A DNA stretch of 53,033 nucleotides from Maribellus luteus (GCF_003576475.1 NZ_QWGR01000023.1:1-53033), one strand, 5' to 3'; positions 1-9,885 are shown, counted from the first letter of the stretch. The notes: generated by a model not told the origin, from the letters alone. Numbers and translations: made by a program.

Positions 1-188
1 AAAAAAGATGGAAGAACTACTACAGAAAACAAATAAATTTGGAGTTATAACCTGTAAACTTTTTTTAGGACGAGTCAGAGGGGTAAAATGAAAGCCGATC
101 ATAAATTGTAAGTTTCTTTTAAAAAAATTTGACTTTTTGGACAGCTTCTGCAGAGCTATGTTTGTTGTTCTTTTATCGCTTCTTTCGG

Positions 189-1901
189 CTATTGCTTTTC
201 GTGTGCAAGAACCTGTTTGTCTTTAAGCAAGCGGGCCTTCAGTACATTGTAATCCAGCGAATGTACATCGGTTTCGTTTTCGATGGCCAAAGCGGCGGCG
301 GTGGCGGCCGACTGCCCCAGGATCATAAACACCGGTTCCATGCGGATGGAGCCAAATGCAATGTGGGTTGAGCTTACACAAACCGGAATCAGCAGGTTGT
401 TGCATTCTCCTTTTTTGGGGATGATGGAACGGTAGCTGATCGGGTAGGGCGGAAAGCCGTGAGCTTCTACGTTACCTTCGTTCTGAACATACCCATTGGC
501 ATCTACGTAGCGCTGCACCTGGTGCGAATCCATTCCGTATGCGGCCAGGCTCACCGGGTCGTCGGCTACTTTTAGTCCTTCGCAGTCGTGCTGGCTCATA
601 ACATAGTCGCTGAGCATGCGGCGTGCTTCACGAATGTACAACTGCTGTTGCCAGCCGTCTTCGCGTTCGTATTCATCTTTGCAGGTTCCCCACTGCGAAA
701 CCACTTCTCTTACTTTTTCCGGAATGCGCGGATGGTAGGCGAGGGTCCACATCAGCCCCTGCTGGTAGCTGCGGTGGCGGTCAATTATCCTTTCACGTTC
801 TTCGTAGCTGGCCTCCGGGTAGTCGTGGTTTTGTCCGATAAAATCGGTGGAAAAGCCTTTTTGATTGTTGGTGTCGGTTTTGCGGTTGGGCATGGCCGAG
901 TTGATCCATGGTACCAGTTTGTCGCCATACGGATACATTTCCTCGATGGGGCCTTGTGCGGCTTCGTAATTCCGGAAAAGAAGTTCGTATTCCAGTTCGT
1001 TGTAATCGTCAGGTTTGCGGAAAGGAATCCGGTTTTCGGGGTGGTCGGTCAGGGTCATGCGGAAACAGTAAGCCTGTATGCCCTTATCTCCCTGTCCGTC
1101 GATTCCGGGGCCGCCTTTCACAATAAAAGGGAGCAGACCACTCGAAGGATCGCCTTTTACTATGTAAGGATCAACACCGTCGATAAAATTATGGTGAACA
1201 CTATTGAGCGAAACTTTGCGACCAAGTGTTATGCTGTAGTCGTTGGCCTGAACACCGTTGAGTGTTTCGCCGTATTCCGTGTTCGATTCGCGTCCGTAAG
1301 TGTAAGTTACACCGGCTGTTGCCAGTAAATCGCCTTCGTAAGTAGCATCGATAAACATTTTCCCACGGTATTTCTGACCGCTTTCCATCTCAATTTCAAC
1401 GATTTTTTGCCCCTGCTTTTTTACGCCGTTGTCGCGGTTTAGCCGCTGCTGGTAAACGACATCAATTTTTTCGGGAGCCATCATTTGTTCGTACACTTTT
1501 ACGGCTGCCGACGGCTCGAAGGTCCACATGGCATCTTCTCCTTGTTTGTTTCTGCTTTGCTTGTATTCTTCGGGTTTCTGCCATTTCCAGTTTTCCGGCC
1601 GGGCATAATATTGTTTTATGTTCCTGTAAAATTCGCGCGAAATTCCGCCAATGGCTTGTTTGTTGCCAATATCGGTGGCACCCAATCCGCCGGTGGTTAA
1701 TCCTCCTAGCCGGTTCGATGGTTCAATGATCAGCACCGATTTTCCCATTCGTGAACTTTGAATGGCGGCGGCAATTCCGGCCGAAGTACCGCCATAGATT
1801 ACAATGTCGTAAGAGGTGTTTTGTGCCTGTCCGTTCAGCATAAACAGCATTGAAAAAATGCTTGCAAAGACGGTTGTTAAGAAAGTTTTTATTGAAAACA
1901 T
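189..1901 (-). CDS. Secreted FAD-dependent oxidoreductase
   Basis: A 570-residue protein with an N-terminal signal peptide (hydrophobic stretch about residues 8-24, ending AQA-like before N28). It is followed directly by a Rossmann dinucleotide fold: [20 protein letters not shown], then an acidic residue in LIIEP and the [11 protein letters not shown] loop typical of the FAD_oxidored family. The C-terminal part has [21 protein letters not shown], the second FAD-contacting segment of these proteins. The family is common in Bacteroidota polysaccharide-degradation regions, where substrates are mostly undefined; export to the periplasm is inferred from the signal peptide. It is transcribed alone or last in a leftward run, and the GH78 gene 3 kb away suggests a carbohydrate context. 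The reaction cannot be told from sequence. Confidence 0.85.
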   Translation of the reverse strand: MFSIKTFLTTVFASIFSMLFMLNGQAQNTSYDIVIYGGTSAGIAAAIQSSRMGKSVLIIEPSNRLGGLTTGGLGATDIGNKQAIGGISREFYRNIKQYYARPENWKWQKPEEYKQSRNKQGEDAMWTFEPSAAVKVYEQMMAPEKIDVVYQQRLNRDNGVKKQGQKIVEIEMESGQKYRGKMFIDATYEGDLLATAGVTYTYGRESNTEYGETLNGVQANDYSITLGRKVSLNSVHHNFIDGVDPYIVKGDPSSGLLPFIVKGGPGIDGQGDKGIQAYCFRMTLTDHPENRIPFRKPDDYNELEYELLFRNYEAAQGPIEEMYPYGDKLVPWINSAMPNRKTDTNNQKGFSTDFIGQNHDYPEASYEERERIIDRHRSYQQGLMWTLAYHPRIPEKVREVVSQWGTCKDEYEREDGWQQQLYIREARRMLSDYVMSQHDCEGLKVADDPVSLAAYGMDSHQVQRYVDANGYVQNEGNVEAHGFPPYPISYRSIIPKKGECNNLLIPVCVSSTHIAFGSIRMEPVFMILGQSAATAAALAIENETDVHSLDYNVLKARLLKDKQVLAHEKQ

Positions 1902-2221
1902 ACTATTTATTTAAGATTTAGTACAAAGTTAAGTTCGCTAAAGTGCCCAGATTTTATGCCTTTAGGATGAGTCTTCATGGTGTTAAAATAGAAAAAGTTT
2001 TAGGATCATAAAAAGCTGTTTTTGACTTGCTGAATTTAACAAAATTACAAGGAACACCAAGAGTGGTTGAGCAAAATTGGAGATGTGCCGGAAGCTGGCT
2101 GCCCGATATTTGATTGCTGGGTAGCGCATGTGTTTTGCCGAATATCAGATAGGTGAGTTTTTCGGTAAGTTCTTTAATTTCATGGAATTGTACATAAATG
2201 GGCCTTGCCTGGAAATATGAA
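1902..2221. other. Intergenic spacer, no gene seen
   Basis: About 320 bases between two leftward genes. It is AT-rich and should hold the promoter of the FAD oxidoreductase. I see no strong hairpin, repeat or open frame with coding character. Confidence 0.5.
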
Positions 2222-2548
2222 TTATTCTGAAACCGCTTTTAACCCGACAATCGATGCAATGAGGGAGGTGAGAAAAAGCAGCCTTAAAAATGTGGTCGGT
2301 TCTTTGAACACAAAAATTCCGACCAATACGGTTCCAACCGCACCAATTCCGGTCCATACGGCGTAGGCAGTCCCGATGGGTAAGGTTTGCGTGGCTTTTA
2401 TCAAAAGACTCATGCTTATGGTAAGTGCAAGCAGAAATCCGGCGTACCACAGGTACATTTCGGTGCCGGATGTTTCTTTTGCTTTTCCGAGGCAAAAGGC
2501 AAAAGCAACTTCAAACAGTCCTGCCACAGTTAATATAATCCAGCTCAT
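2222..2548 (-). CDS. sugE: SMR-family exporter, Gdx/SugE type
   Basis: A 108-residue protein of four hydrophobic helices, the normal size for small multidrug resistance transporters. The essential membrane glutamate is present as E13 in GLFEVAFA. The helix-3 signature PIGTAYAVWTGIGAVGT is intact. The VWTGIG and KAxQTLPIGTAYA patterns fit the SugE/Gdx subgroup, which exports guanidinium by proton antiport as a dual-topology dimer, rather than the EmrE drug subgroup; this split is from family knowledge. The gene appears to stand alone. The leader holds no guanidine riboswitch that I can recognise, so regulation is unknown. Confidence 0.88.
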   Translation of the reverse strand: MSWIILTVAGLFEVAFAFCLGKAKETSGTEMYLWYAGFLLALTISMSLLIKATQTLPIGTAYAVWTGIGAVGTVLVGIFVFKEPTTFLRLLFLTSLIASIVGLKAVSE

Positions 2549-2868
2549 TTTCTTCCTTGTGTTTTTGTTGCTGATTACGGGTGCCGCAAAACAAAAAGCA
2601 GTGGTTTTACGTCCCGTTTGTCCGGGTTGAAAGATAGGTATTTAAACGAGAACTGTGGCTTAGGCATGTTCATAAACTGTTTAGGCTATTTATATGTTGT
2701 TGTCTTTCTGTTTTAAATATTATTTCCCCGTAATTTGATTTCTGCTAATTTCATTTGAGAGATTGGAGAAGAGCAAGGAGTATTTCAACATAGCCATTTT
2801 GTATTCAGTTTGAATGTATGGCGTTTACATTCTTTTACAGATATTTCGTTTTATATGGCAATGATGTT
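2549..2868. other. Spacer upstream of sugE, no gene seen
   Basis: About 320 bases holding the sugE leader and the 3' flank of the MutS-like gene. On the minus strand a short CCCG/CGGG hairpin lies about 70 bases before the sugE start. No tandem ACGR-loop hairpins and no guanidine-I core are visible. Confidence 0.4.
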
Positions 2869-4482
2869 TCATTTATTGATGGGGTAAACTAATGCATGAG
2901 TTGCGACTATCTCATCAAGTTTTTTCGAAATTCCGACGGCTTCTTCTATCAATTCTTTGGGGTATTCATTTATTTCCAGAATTCTGATTGCATTTCTGTT
3001 CTTTAATTTTCCTTCTTTTAGTTTAAAATCAAAAGCCACATTATTTTCTTTTACAATTTCACTAAAATGATAAAGCTCGTATTCGTCGGATAACAAGTCG
3101 GTTAACTCAATATCATGGGTCGAAACGAAGACAAAATTCTTATTTCTTGCTAACGTTGAAAGCACTGCCTTTCCTGCAGATATCCTTTCTATGGTGTTTG
3201 TTCCTTTAAATATTTCATCTAACAAAAACAAGTTTGATTTGTCGTTGGAGGATTCTTCAATCATTTCTTTTATCGTCAATACTTCTTCAAAGTAGTAGCT
3301 TTTATCATTCATTAGGTCATCGCTTATTCTGATCGCAGAATAGATTCGCGCTCTTGGTATTGTCATCGATTCAGCAAAGCACGTGTTAATTGTCAACCCG
3401 GTTATCATGTTTAAGCCAATGGTCCGAATAAATGATGTTTTACCCGACATGTTGGAGCCTGTTATCAAAATTGATTTTTTGGAAACCTCTATACTATTTG
3501 TTATACAATCAGCTATTAAAGGATGGTACACATTTACGGCTATAATTTTTGAATCATTGATTACTGGCAAACTAAAATGTTCTAAACCTTTTCTTAATGA
3601 GCCAATTGAAATCAATATGTCTATTTCTCCAACAAAACAATATACCTTTTCAATTTCTTCCCTTTTAGAGTCTAACTGTCTTAATACTCCAAATAATAGC
3701 AAGGGTTCTAACAAAAATGCTATTTTGAATAGCTCTAAAATTCCCCAGAATAAGACATCAAAATCACTTTGTAAGCCAGCTTCCAAACGAAAAAAGGACA
3801 TTCGGCGGCGTACCTGATTTATTGTCTGAATAGAATTGGCTAGATCAGGATTGAGCTCTTTAAATTGTTGGTTTCTGTTGAGATTATTGGCAATCTTATT
3901 TAATCTTAGAAGTTGAGGAATCGAACCAAGGTATTTGTGCAGGTTTCGTTTATTCCAATAGTGAAATCCCAAGTTAATAACGAAAACACCTAAAAATATA
4001 AAAAGCATCTTCGGATTAACCGGAAGCATCAGAAGCGACAGTATGCTTGTAAATGATAAGATACGTATTATGAAAAACCATCCGGGAGGTTTCTTGTGTT
4101 CCTCTTGAAATAGCGATGAAATGAGATATACATCGCTTTTATTTAATTTTTCTAGTTGTAATTGAGTATTAATCCTAAAATCGATATCATCAGTTAAAGT
4201 TTTTATAAGTTTTTCGTTTTTATCGTGATCATTGTTATCATTAGGGATTGTTCTTAGCTTATTGTATAAACATTGCTGTCCTATTATTGAAGTAGTTCTG
4301 TCGAGAAACATGAACAACTCTTCAAAATCCAAGTCGTTACAGGTTTTGTTTGATATCACATGAAAAGAATCGGCATTCTTTTTATTCTTGAAATATTTCT
4401 CAATCAAATCAAAGCGGAAGCCGTCACTCTTTGGTCTTCCAAACGATTCTTTTAATCTCTCAATATTTTTCTTTTTTCGCAT
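2869..4482 (-). CDS. MutS-like ATPase with membrane segments
   Basis: A 537-residue protein whose C-terminal third is a MutS-family ABC-type ATPase: Walker A GSNMSGKT at 342-349, Walker B LFLLDEI around 418-424, then KGTNTIERISAG, which matches the MutS signature/dimer segment, and VSTHDIELT as the H-loop. The mismatch-recognition and connector domains of true MutS (over 800 residues) are missing. Instead residues about 136-176 form two hydrophobic segments and 245-268 another, with a helical lever-like stretch before the ATPase. It is therefore a MutS-related membrane ATPase, a group present in many Bacteroidota without a demonstrated role; mismatch repair should not be assumed. It is a single leftward gene with the 21-bp repeat array upstream of its start. 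Confidence 0.8.
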   Translation of the reverse strand: MRKKKNIERLKESFGRPKSDGFRFDLIEKYFKNKKNADSFHVISNKTCNDLDFEELFMFLDRTTSIIGQQCLYNKLRTIPNDNNDHDKNEKLIKTLTDDIDFRINTQLQLEKLNKSDVYLISSLFQEEHKKPPGWFFIIRILSFTSILSLLMLPVNPKMLFIFLGVFVINLGFHYWNKRNLHKYLGSIPQLLRLNKIANNLNRNQQFKELNPDLANSIQTINQVRRRMSFFRLEAGLQSDFDVLFWGILELFKIAFLLEPLLLFGVLRQLDSKREEIEKVYCFVGEIDILISIGSLRKGLEHFSLPVINDSKIIAVNVYHPLIADCITNSIEVSKKSILITGSNMSGKTSFIRTIGLNMITGLTINTCFAESMTIPRARIYSAIRISDDLMNDKSYYFEEVLTIKEMIEESSNDKSNLFLLDEIFKGTNTIERISAGKAVLSTLARNKNFVFVSTHDIELTDLLSDEYELYHFSEIVKENNVAFDFKLKEGKLKNRNAIRILEINEYPKELIEEAVGISKKLDEIVATHALVYPINK

Positions 4483-5076
4483 TGTGATTTTACTGCCTGA
4501 TGTTTTTAATAACAGTGGTTAAGGTTCTTGAAGGGGATCTTTTCCAATCTAAGAATTCTTGCAGTGCGAATTGGTATGCAAAGGCTTTGACATTATAGTT
4601 GACAGTGTTTTCAAGGTTATTGCTTTTTCCATTTTTAAAAATAGCAATAAAAAGGTTTGGCACTCTGGTTGCGAATATGTTATAAAATCAGTTTTTTATT
4701 TCAGGGGTACTTCAGAGGCCCGCGTTTGGACCTCCGAGCCCCAACGTTGAGGCTCGGAGAAACTAATTTTCACCTTTTTTGTTAAAAGCCAGGGCTCTTA
4801 GGTTCAAGCGTGGGCCTCAATTGTTAAAATTTTGAGCAATTAGGTTCTCGCTTGAGCTTCAAATGTTAAAATTCGGGGCAAAAAGGCTCACGTTTGTTTC
4901 TCTGAGGTTCAAATTAGTTCTTCAGAGGTTCAAACTAGTTTCTTTGAACCCAAAGCTGTACCTCGGAGGTGAGACGCCAGACATTAGAGCCTCACTGTAA
5001 TTTATCAATAGCTCAAAGCCCGAAGCTCACTGTCCTCAGCCTTTGCCTTAGCCTCAGCCTCAGCCTTTCTCTGAGT
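4483..5076. other. Intergenic region carrying array 1
   Basis: About 590 bases between the MutS-like start and the rhamnosidase stop. It holds the 21-bp phased repeats described separately (4714-5007) and then a short CCTCAG-rich run (about 5034-5070). I see no gene; open frames here exist because the repeat unit is a multiple of three. Confidence 0.7.
4714..5007. repeat. Degenerate 21-bp phased repeat array
   Basis: Fourteen consecutive 21-bp registers start at 4714, 4735, 4756, 4777, 4798, 4819, 4840, 4861, 4882, 4903, 4924, 4945, 4966 and 4987 with no insertion or deletion. Examples are GAGGTTCAAATTAGTTCTTC at 4904 and GAGGTTCAAACTAGTTTCTT at 4925. Registers 4777, 4819 and 4861 share GTTAAAA and alternate with registers 4798 and 4840 that share TTAGGTTC, giving a 42-bp super-period. 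Several units are imperfect palindromes of the form GAGGyyC...CCTC, and CTCCGAGCC at 4731 pairs with GGCTCGGAG at 4750. Sequence has diverged strongly while spacing is fixed. Function unknown. Confidence 0.75.
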
Positions 5077-7734
5077 TTACCTTTCGTACCCGATGGTGTA
5101 CTTGCCGCTTTTCAGCGCAATGTTTTTATTGCTCAACAGCTCTTTCGTGAGGCCGTTAAAGCGGTATTCCTGGGTGCAGGAAGGGAAGGCCACTTCGGCT
5201 TCCACACCCACCGGAATTTCGATGGTCATTTCCATTGTTTCGTCTTTTAGTTCCCAGTTTACTGCCAGTTTACCATAGGGCGTTTCCCTGAATGTTTTGG
5301 CCCAGTTCACACCGTCCGGTATCTGGGGGTGAATACGTACTTTTTGCCAGGCGGGTGCGTCATCCACCGGATGAATTCCCCCAATGGCCTGGTAGAACCA
5401 CGAGCCTGTTCCGTTGTAGCAATTGTGAATGTGGCTTCGGGCGGCGTCCCAGTGTTCCCAGGTAGTGGTGGCCCCGTTGTCGAGCATGTACAGGTAGCTG
5501 GGGTAGTCGCGTTGCTTCATCATCGAGTACATCAGGTCGGGTGCCTGGTATTTAACCACCCATTCGGTGAGCACCGGAAGTCCCACCAACCCACAGGCAA
5601 AATGTCCCTGGCGTAGCACATTGGTTTCGAGGTAAAGCGCTTGCGTAACATCTTTCTTTTTGTCGGCAGGTACTGCACCGGCAAGCATGGGGTAGGCAAT
5701 ATCGATCTGTGTTCCCGTTCCGTAGGTATTGTCTGCTTGGTTGAAATACACTTCGTGTATGCGTTTGCGGAGTTGCTCTTTTTGTGCCGCGTATTGTTGT
5801 TCGTCTTCCGGCTTTCCGAGCACACGGGCAATTTTCTCCATATTGTCAAAACACACGGCTATAAACGAGTTGTTTACCACATCAACGGAAGCTTCGGCGG
5901 TTTGATCGATGCCAAGGGGTGTTGCCCAGTCGCCCAGGTACCAGTTGCGGTAGTCGTTGTTGGGCCAGGGTTTCAGCAATCCGTCAATGCTGTACTTGTT
6001 GACATATTCGAGCCATTTTTGCATCACCGGGTAGTACTTTTCCAGCACCTGTGTGTCGCCGTAATTCAGGTAGGTATTCCACGAGGCGGTGATAATAAAA
6101 CCACACCAGTAGGGCCCGCCGCCTGCGCGGTAAGGGTTGGGGGCGGTGTGGGGCATTCCGCCGTCTTCGCGGATAACATCGGCCCAGGCCTGCAGCCAGT
6201 TGTTGTAGAGCGGTGCCAGGTTGTACATGGTTTGGGCCGTTACGGTAGATGCGTTGCCATCGCCGCCGTACCCCAGCCGTTCAAGCTGGGGGCAGTCGAC
6301 CAGGTCGCCGCCAATGCTCAAACATTGCAGAGTATAATGCTGCATGTTGTGAATCGAATTCAGGTCCGGATCGGAGCATTCAAAACCGGAGGCTTTCTCA
6401 AAATCAGTTCGGACAAGGTAGGCGCTGATTGAATCGGCAGAAGGCATTTCTTCAAGCCCGGTTACACGCACATACCGAAATCCGTGGTAGTCAAATTTAT
6501 TGATGAAAACTTCGGGTGCAGTGCCCGATGCAACGTAGCGGTCGTATTGATTGCGGTCGTTGAATGTTCCCTCTTTCGTAAGATGATCGCAATAGCCCAT
6601 GGTTATTTGTTGTCCGGGCTTGAGATTGCTAAAATGAAATTCGAGCCAGCCGGTGAGGTTGGTCCCCATATCAACCAGGAAAGTATCTTTTGAGATTTGT
6701 AAAATGGCAGCCGGTTTTATCGTGTCCTGAATGGTGTTGAACTCCACCATTTGCGGACTTACCGAATGAGCCGGTACTTCAATGATCGATACCGCTTTCC
6801 ATTCGCGTTCGGGATCATTCACCTGTAAATCACTTTTGGCAAGGTTTCCATCCACAATTTCGCCCCCAAACTGATGGGGCCTCCAGTTGCCATGCCGGGT
6901 GTAACTGCTTTTTCTTCCAAGCCATGTCGTGTCGGTGGCCAGGACAAGCTGACTTTGGTTTCCGGCTGTTTTCTCGAGTTGAGCCCGAACCACCGGGCCA
7001 TCGTTTACCACCCCGGGAAGTCCGGTGGTGTACCAGCCGCTGCCCAGCCAAAGCAATAAATCGTTTGCACCTTTTTTTACCAGGTCCGAAACATCGTAAG
7101 TATTGATCAGCGAGCGTTTATTGAATTGCGAAACGGCCGGGCTGAGCACTCCCTTTTCCACTTTCTTTCCGTTCAGATACACTTCGTGATAGCCAAGTGA
7201 ATTAACGTGTAACAGGTAGTGGGAGCCGGTTTCATCTATATGAAATGACTTGTACAGTTGCGGACATTCGCGGTAACCGGCGTCGGTATTAAAGGCAATG
7301 TAGCTGGCCTGCCAGTCGTCGGGCGAAAGAAGCCCGATTCCAAACGATGCTGCTTTGCTCCATTCCGAAACATTTCCGTGATTGTCCCAGGCACGTACTT
7401 TCCATACCACGCTGCTTCCCGGGTTTAATTTTTTGCCCTGGTAAGCCACCAAAACACTGGATGATGACTCGAATTTACCGGAATCCCAAAGATCGGCTTT
7501 GCCTTCGTGCAGCAGCGAAGCATCGCTTGCCACCAGAAGTTGAAACGCCTTTTGCTCCGTACCGTTTTTGTTGCTTTTTATCTTCCAGCTAAAACGCGGA
7601 GTGTCTTTGTCAATAGCGGCAGGATTGTGCAGGTTTTCACACCGGAGGTCGTACAAATGAATGCTGTGTTTTTTGTGGCATGCGCCAAAGGTTAGGCACA
7701 GACAAAGGAGGATTATCAGGTTCTTTCGGTTCAT
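5077..7734 (-). CDS. Alpha-L-rhamnosidase (GH78), lipoprotein
   Basis: An 885-residue protein when started at the ATG at 7734, which gives a clean lipoprotein signal ending LTFGAC; an upstream in-frame ATG would only add residues before it. Domain order follows bacterial GH78: an N-terminal fibronectin-like domain (RCENLHNPAAIDKDTPRFSW), beta domains including the rhamnose-binding module (VYLNGKKVEKGVLSPAVSQF), an alpha/alpha six-hairpin barrel, and a C-terminal beta domain (GSWFYQAIGGIHP). The catalytic region shows DCPQLERLGYGGD and a late W-E-H-WD motif (TTWEHWDAARSHIHN). It releases terminal alpha-L-rhamnose from glycans or glycosides, probably anchored at the cell envelope. It is a single leftward gene, with a possible sugar link to the FAD oxidoreductase and aldolase in the window. 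Confidence 0.92.
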   Translation of the reverse strand: MNRKNLIILLCLCLTFGACHKKHSIHLYDLRCENLHNPAAIDKDTPRFSWKIKSNKNGTEQKAFQLLVASDASLLHEGKADLWDSGKFESSSSVLVAYQGKKLNPGSSVVWKVRAWDNHGNVSEWSKAASFGIGLLSPDDWQASYIAFNTDAGYRECPQLYKSFHIDETGSHYLLHVNSLGYHEVYLNGKKVEKGVLSPAVSQFNKRSLINTYDVSDLVKKGANDLLLWLGSGWYTTGLPGVVNDGPVVRAQLEKTAGNQSQLVLATDTTWLGRKSSYTRHGNWRPHQFGGEIVDGNLAKSDLQVNDPEREWKAVSIIEVPAHSVSPQMVEFNTIQDTIKPAAILQISKDTFLVDMGTNLTGWLEFHFSNLKPGQQITMGYCDHLTKEGTFNDRNQYDRYVASGTAPEVFINKFDYHGFRYVRVTGLEEMPSADSISAYLVRTDFEKASGFECSDPDLNSIHNMQHYTLQCLSIGGDLVDCPQLERLGYGGDGNASTVTAQTMYNLAPLYNNWLQAWADVIREDGGMPHTAPNPYRAGGGPYWCGFIITASWNTYLNYGDTQVLEKYYPVMQKWLEYVNKYSIDGLLKPWPNNDYRNWYLGDWATPLGIDQTAEASVDVVNNSFIAVCFDNMEKIARVLGKPEDEQQYAAQKEQLRKRIHEVYFNQADNTYGTGTQIDIAYPMLAGAVPADKKKDVTQALYLETNVLRQGHFACGLVGLPVLTEWVVKYQAPDLMYSMMKQRDYPSYLYMLDNGATTTWEHWDAARSHIHNCYNGTGSWFYQAIGGIHPVDDAPAWQKVRIHPQIPDGVNWAKTFRETPYGKLAVNWELKDETMEMTIEIPVGVEAEVAFPSCTQEYRFNGLTKELLSNKNIALKSGKYTIGYER

Positions 7735-7912
7735 TGGTGTAAGTCTTAAAAGCTGTAAATGTAGCATCAATTTGTGTAACCAAGCAGTAAAAAGCTATTA
7801 ATTGGGAAGAAAAGTGGTAAGGGTAAGGCGCTTAGCTCCCGGTTTCGGAGTACCGGGATTGACAGGCTGATTTCACTTCCCCGGTACCGGGTCCGAAGTC
7901 ATAAGTTTTAGT

Positions 7913-7920
7913 TACTTTTG
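7913..7920 (+). promoter_or_regulatory. Bacteroidota -7 box for nucleoside kinase
   Basis: TACTTTTG fits the TAnnTTTG -7 consensus and would place the transcript start about 15 bases before the ATG at 7940. Upstream, from 7830 to 7895, two CCCGG/CCGGG half-palindromes can pair and may form a leader or terminator hairpin. No clear -33 TTTG is seen at the expected distance. Confidence 0.4.
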
Positions 7921-7939
7921 GTTGCTAAAACCGAGAGCT

Positions 7940-9604
7940 ATGAAGGAAATAGAAATATTCTGTAAAAATACCAATGCTTTTCATTCTTACCCGATGGGGA
8001 CATCGTTGCTCGAGATCAGCCACGATTTGAACATAAAACTGGAGCACCGGGTGTGTGGCGCCATTGTGAACAACAAAGTGCGTGAACTCTCTTTTTGTGT
8101 GGTAAAACCCAAGCAGGTTGAGTTTATCGATGTTACGCACATGGATGGTACCCGCCTGTATATCCGCAGCCTGATTTTTGTAATGTATGCAGCGGTGAAG
8201 GAGGTTTTTCCGCATGTAAATTTCCGGGTGCAAAACGGCATATCGAATGGCTACTTTTGCGAACTGCAAGGGCTGGAGCGCGAAATCAATGAGTCGGACC
8301 TGTTTGCCATCCGGCAGGAAATGGAGGCGATAATTGCGGCTGACCTGCCTTTTGTAAAAAGAGGGATTGTTACCACCGAAGCTGTTGATCAGCTGATGAA
8401 ACAGGGACTGGAAGAAAAGGCACAGTTGTTTGAACAACAGGGGCAGCTTTACACGCAGCTTTACTTTTTAAAAGATCTGGCCAACTATTTCTACGGCCAC
8501 CTGCTGCCGTCAACCGGTTATATCTCCGGGTTCGGGGTGGTAAAATATTACGACGGGATTTTGTTGCAGATTCCGCACCGCAAGCATTTCGAGCGGCTCC
8601 GGAAGGTGTTTTACAACGAAAAGCTTTATGATATTTTCCAGGAACAGAAAGACTGGGCCGAAATCATTAACGTGTCAACGGTCGGAAACCTGAACGATCA
8701 CACACTTGCCGGAAAAGGCGGCGATGTGATCAAAATCTCGGAAGCGCTGCATGAAAAAAAGATTGCGGAGATCGCCAACATGATTTCCTCGCGCAACGGC
8801 GACGTAAAAGTGGTGCTGGTGGCCGGTCCTTCGGCTTCGGGGAAAACCACATTTAGCAAGCGGCTGGGCGTGCAACTGGCGGTAAACGGTTTGCGTCCGC
8901 ACCAGATTTCGCTCGACGACTATTTTGTAGACCGCGAGCACACGCCACGCGACGAGAACGGAGAATACGATTTTGAAGCGCTGGAAGCGGTCGATATTCC
9001 GTTTTTTAACCAGCAATTGATTGAGTTGTTTGAAGGCAAAGAGGTTCGTTTGCCGCTTTTCGATTTTCACCTCGGACGCAGAGCCGAAAACGGGAAAAAG
9101 CTGCAACTGGGGCGCGGCGATATTCTGATAGTGGAAGGAATTCACGGGATGAATCCCGGTTTGCTGACACAGGTGAAAGAAAAGAATACATTTAAGATCT
9201 TCATTTCGGCGCTGACCCAGATATCGATGGATGAACACACCCATATTTCAACGGCCGACAATCGCCTGATCCGTCGTTTGATCCGCGACAGTAAATACCG
9301 GGGCTATCCGGCGGCAGCCACCATTAAACGCTGGCCCTCGGTGCGAAAAGGGGAGGAGCGGAATATTTTTCCTTACCAGGAAAATGCGGATGTGATGTTC
9401 AACTCGGCAACGCTTTACGAACTGGCAGTATTGAAAAAGTACGCTGAGCCAATTTTGAAAACCGTACTCGAAAACCAGTGCGAATACACGGAGTCGTCGC
9501 GTTTGCTTGAGTTCCTTTCTTATTTCAAACAGATCAACGACGACGAAATTCCACCCACTTCGCTTCTTCGCGAATTCTTAGGAGGCAGTAGCTTTGCCTA
9601 TTAA
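7940..9604 (+). CDS. TGS/uridine-kinase fusion nucleoside kinase
   Basis: A 554-residue protein. The start is placed at the ATG at 7940; an upstream TTG at 7922 is less likely. The N-terminal 60 residues form a TGS domain and the next about 200 residues resemble the second additional domain of threonyl-tRNA synthetase. The C-terminal half is a phosphoribulokinase/uridine kinase fold with Walker A GPSASGKT at about 296-303, the acceptor-site DDYF, and LIVEGIHGMNP as Walker B. This fused architecture is widespread in Bacteroidota and Firmicutes as a nucleoside (uridine) kinase family. The ThrRS-like part has no demonstrated tRNA role. It may feed pyrimidine salvage, as may the deoxynucleoside and adenosine kinases downstream. 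Confidence 0.85.
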   Translation: MKEIEIFCKNTNAFHSYPMGTSLLEISHDLNIKLEHRVCGAIVNNKVRELSFCVVKPKQVEFIDVTHMDGTRLYIRSLIFVMYAAVKEVFPHVNFRVQNGISNGYFCELQGLEREINESDLFAIRQEMEAIIAADLPFVKRGIVTTEAVDQLMKQGLEEKAQLFEQQGQLYTQLYFLKDLANYFYGHLLPSTGYISGFGVVKYYDGILLQIPHRKHFERLRKVFYNEKLYDIFQEQKDWAEIINVSTVGNLNDHTLAGKGGDVIKISEALHEKKIAEIANMISSRNGDVKVVLVAGPSASGKTTFSKRLGVQLAVNGLRPHQISLDDYFVDREHTPRDENGEYDFEALEAVDIPFFNQQLIELFEGKEVRLPLFDFHLGRRAENGKKLQLGRGDILIVEGIHGMNPGLLTQVKEKNTFKIFISALTQISMDEHTHISTADNRLIRRLIRDSKYRGYPAAATIKRWPSVRKGEERNIFPYQENADVMFNSATLYELAVLKKYAEPILKTVLENQCEYTESSRLLEFLSYFKQINDDEIPPTSLLREFLGGSSFAY

Positions 9605-9661
9605 GCGAATTTAAAGAGCAGGTTTCGTAAAAAACAAGAGCTTAATCCGAAAGATAATTTG

Positions 9662-9694
9662 ACCGGTTGGGGACTACCTTCCCCTTCCGGTTTT
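9662..9694 (+). terminator. Probable terminator after nucleoside kinase
   Basis: An interrupted hairpin: ACCGG pairs with CCGGT and GGGGA with TCCCC across a two-base internal loop, and it ends in TTTT. It sits 58 bases after the stop codon and before the pta promoter. Confidence 0.5.
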
Positions 9695-9835
9695 ACATGC
9701 CTGTAATTTTGTTCATTTGTTCGTTTATATGATATAAATCATGCTTGTTCTATCCTTGTTTTCAGGCCCATTTTAAAATTTATTCATATTCATTCTTTTT
9801 AAACTTTTTACAGGATATCGACGGTATATCTTTAC

Positions 9836-9843
9836 TATTTTTG
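9836..9843 (+). promoter_or_regulatory. -7 box of the pta-ackA operon
   Basis: TATTTTTG exactly fits TAnnTTTG, 42 bases before the pta ATG. The surrounding 100 bases are AT-rich; a matching -33 TTTG is not obvious. Confidence 0.5.
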
Positions 9844-9885
9844 CACCGTTTTTTTATGGAATTGGTTCCTCAAAAATAGATTTAG

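Noticed and set aside
588..1328. Long plus-strand open frame inside the FAD oxidoreductase gene
   Set aside because: A shadow frame; the minus-strand protein has a signal peptide and a clear FAD fold.
2549..2640. Guanidine riboswitch before sugE
   Set aside because: No tandem ACGR-loop hairpins (mini-ykkC) and no guanidine-I or -III core could be matched.
4969..5250. Small gene with a Leu-Ser run
   Set aside because: It is formed by the CCTCAG-rich low-complexity run and runs antisense into the rhamnosidase gene.
5641..6432. 263-codon plus-strand frame inside the rhamnosidase gene
   Set aside because: A shadow frame with Val/Gly-rich antisense composition and no domain.
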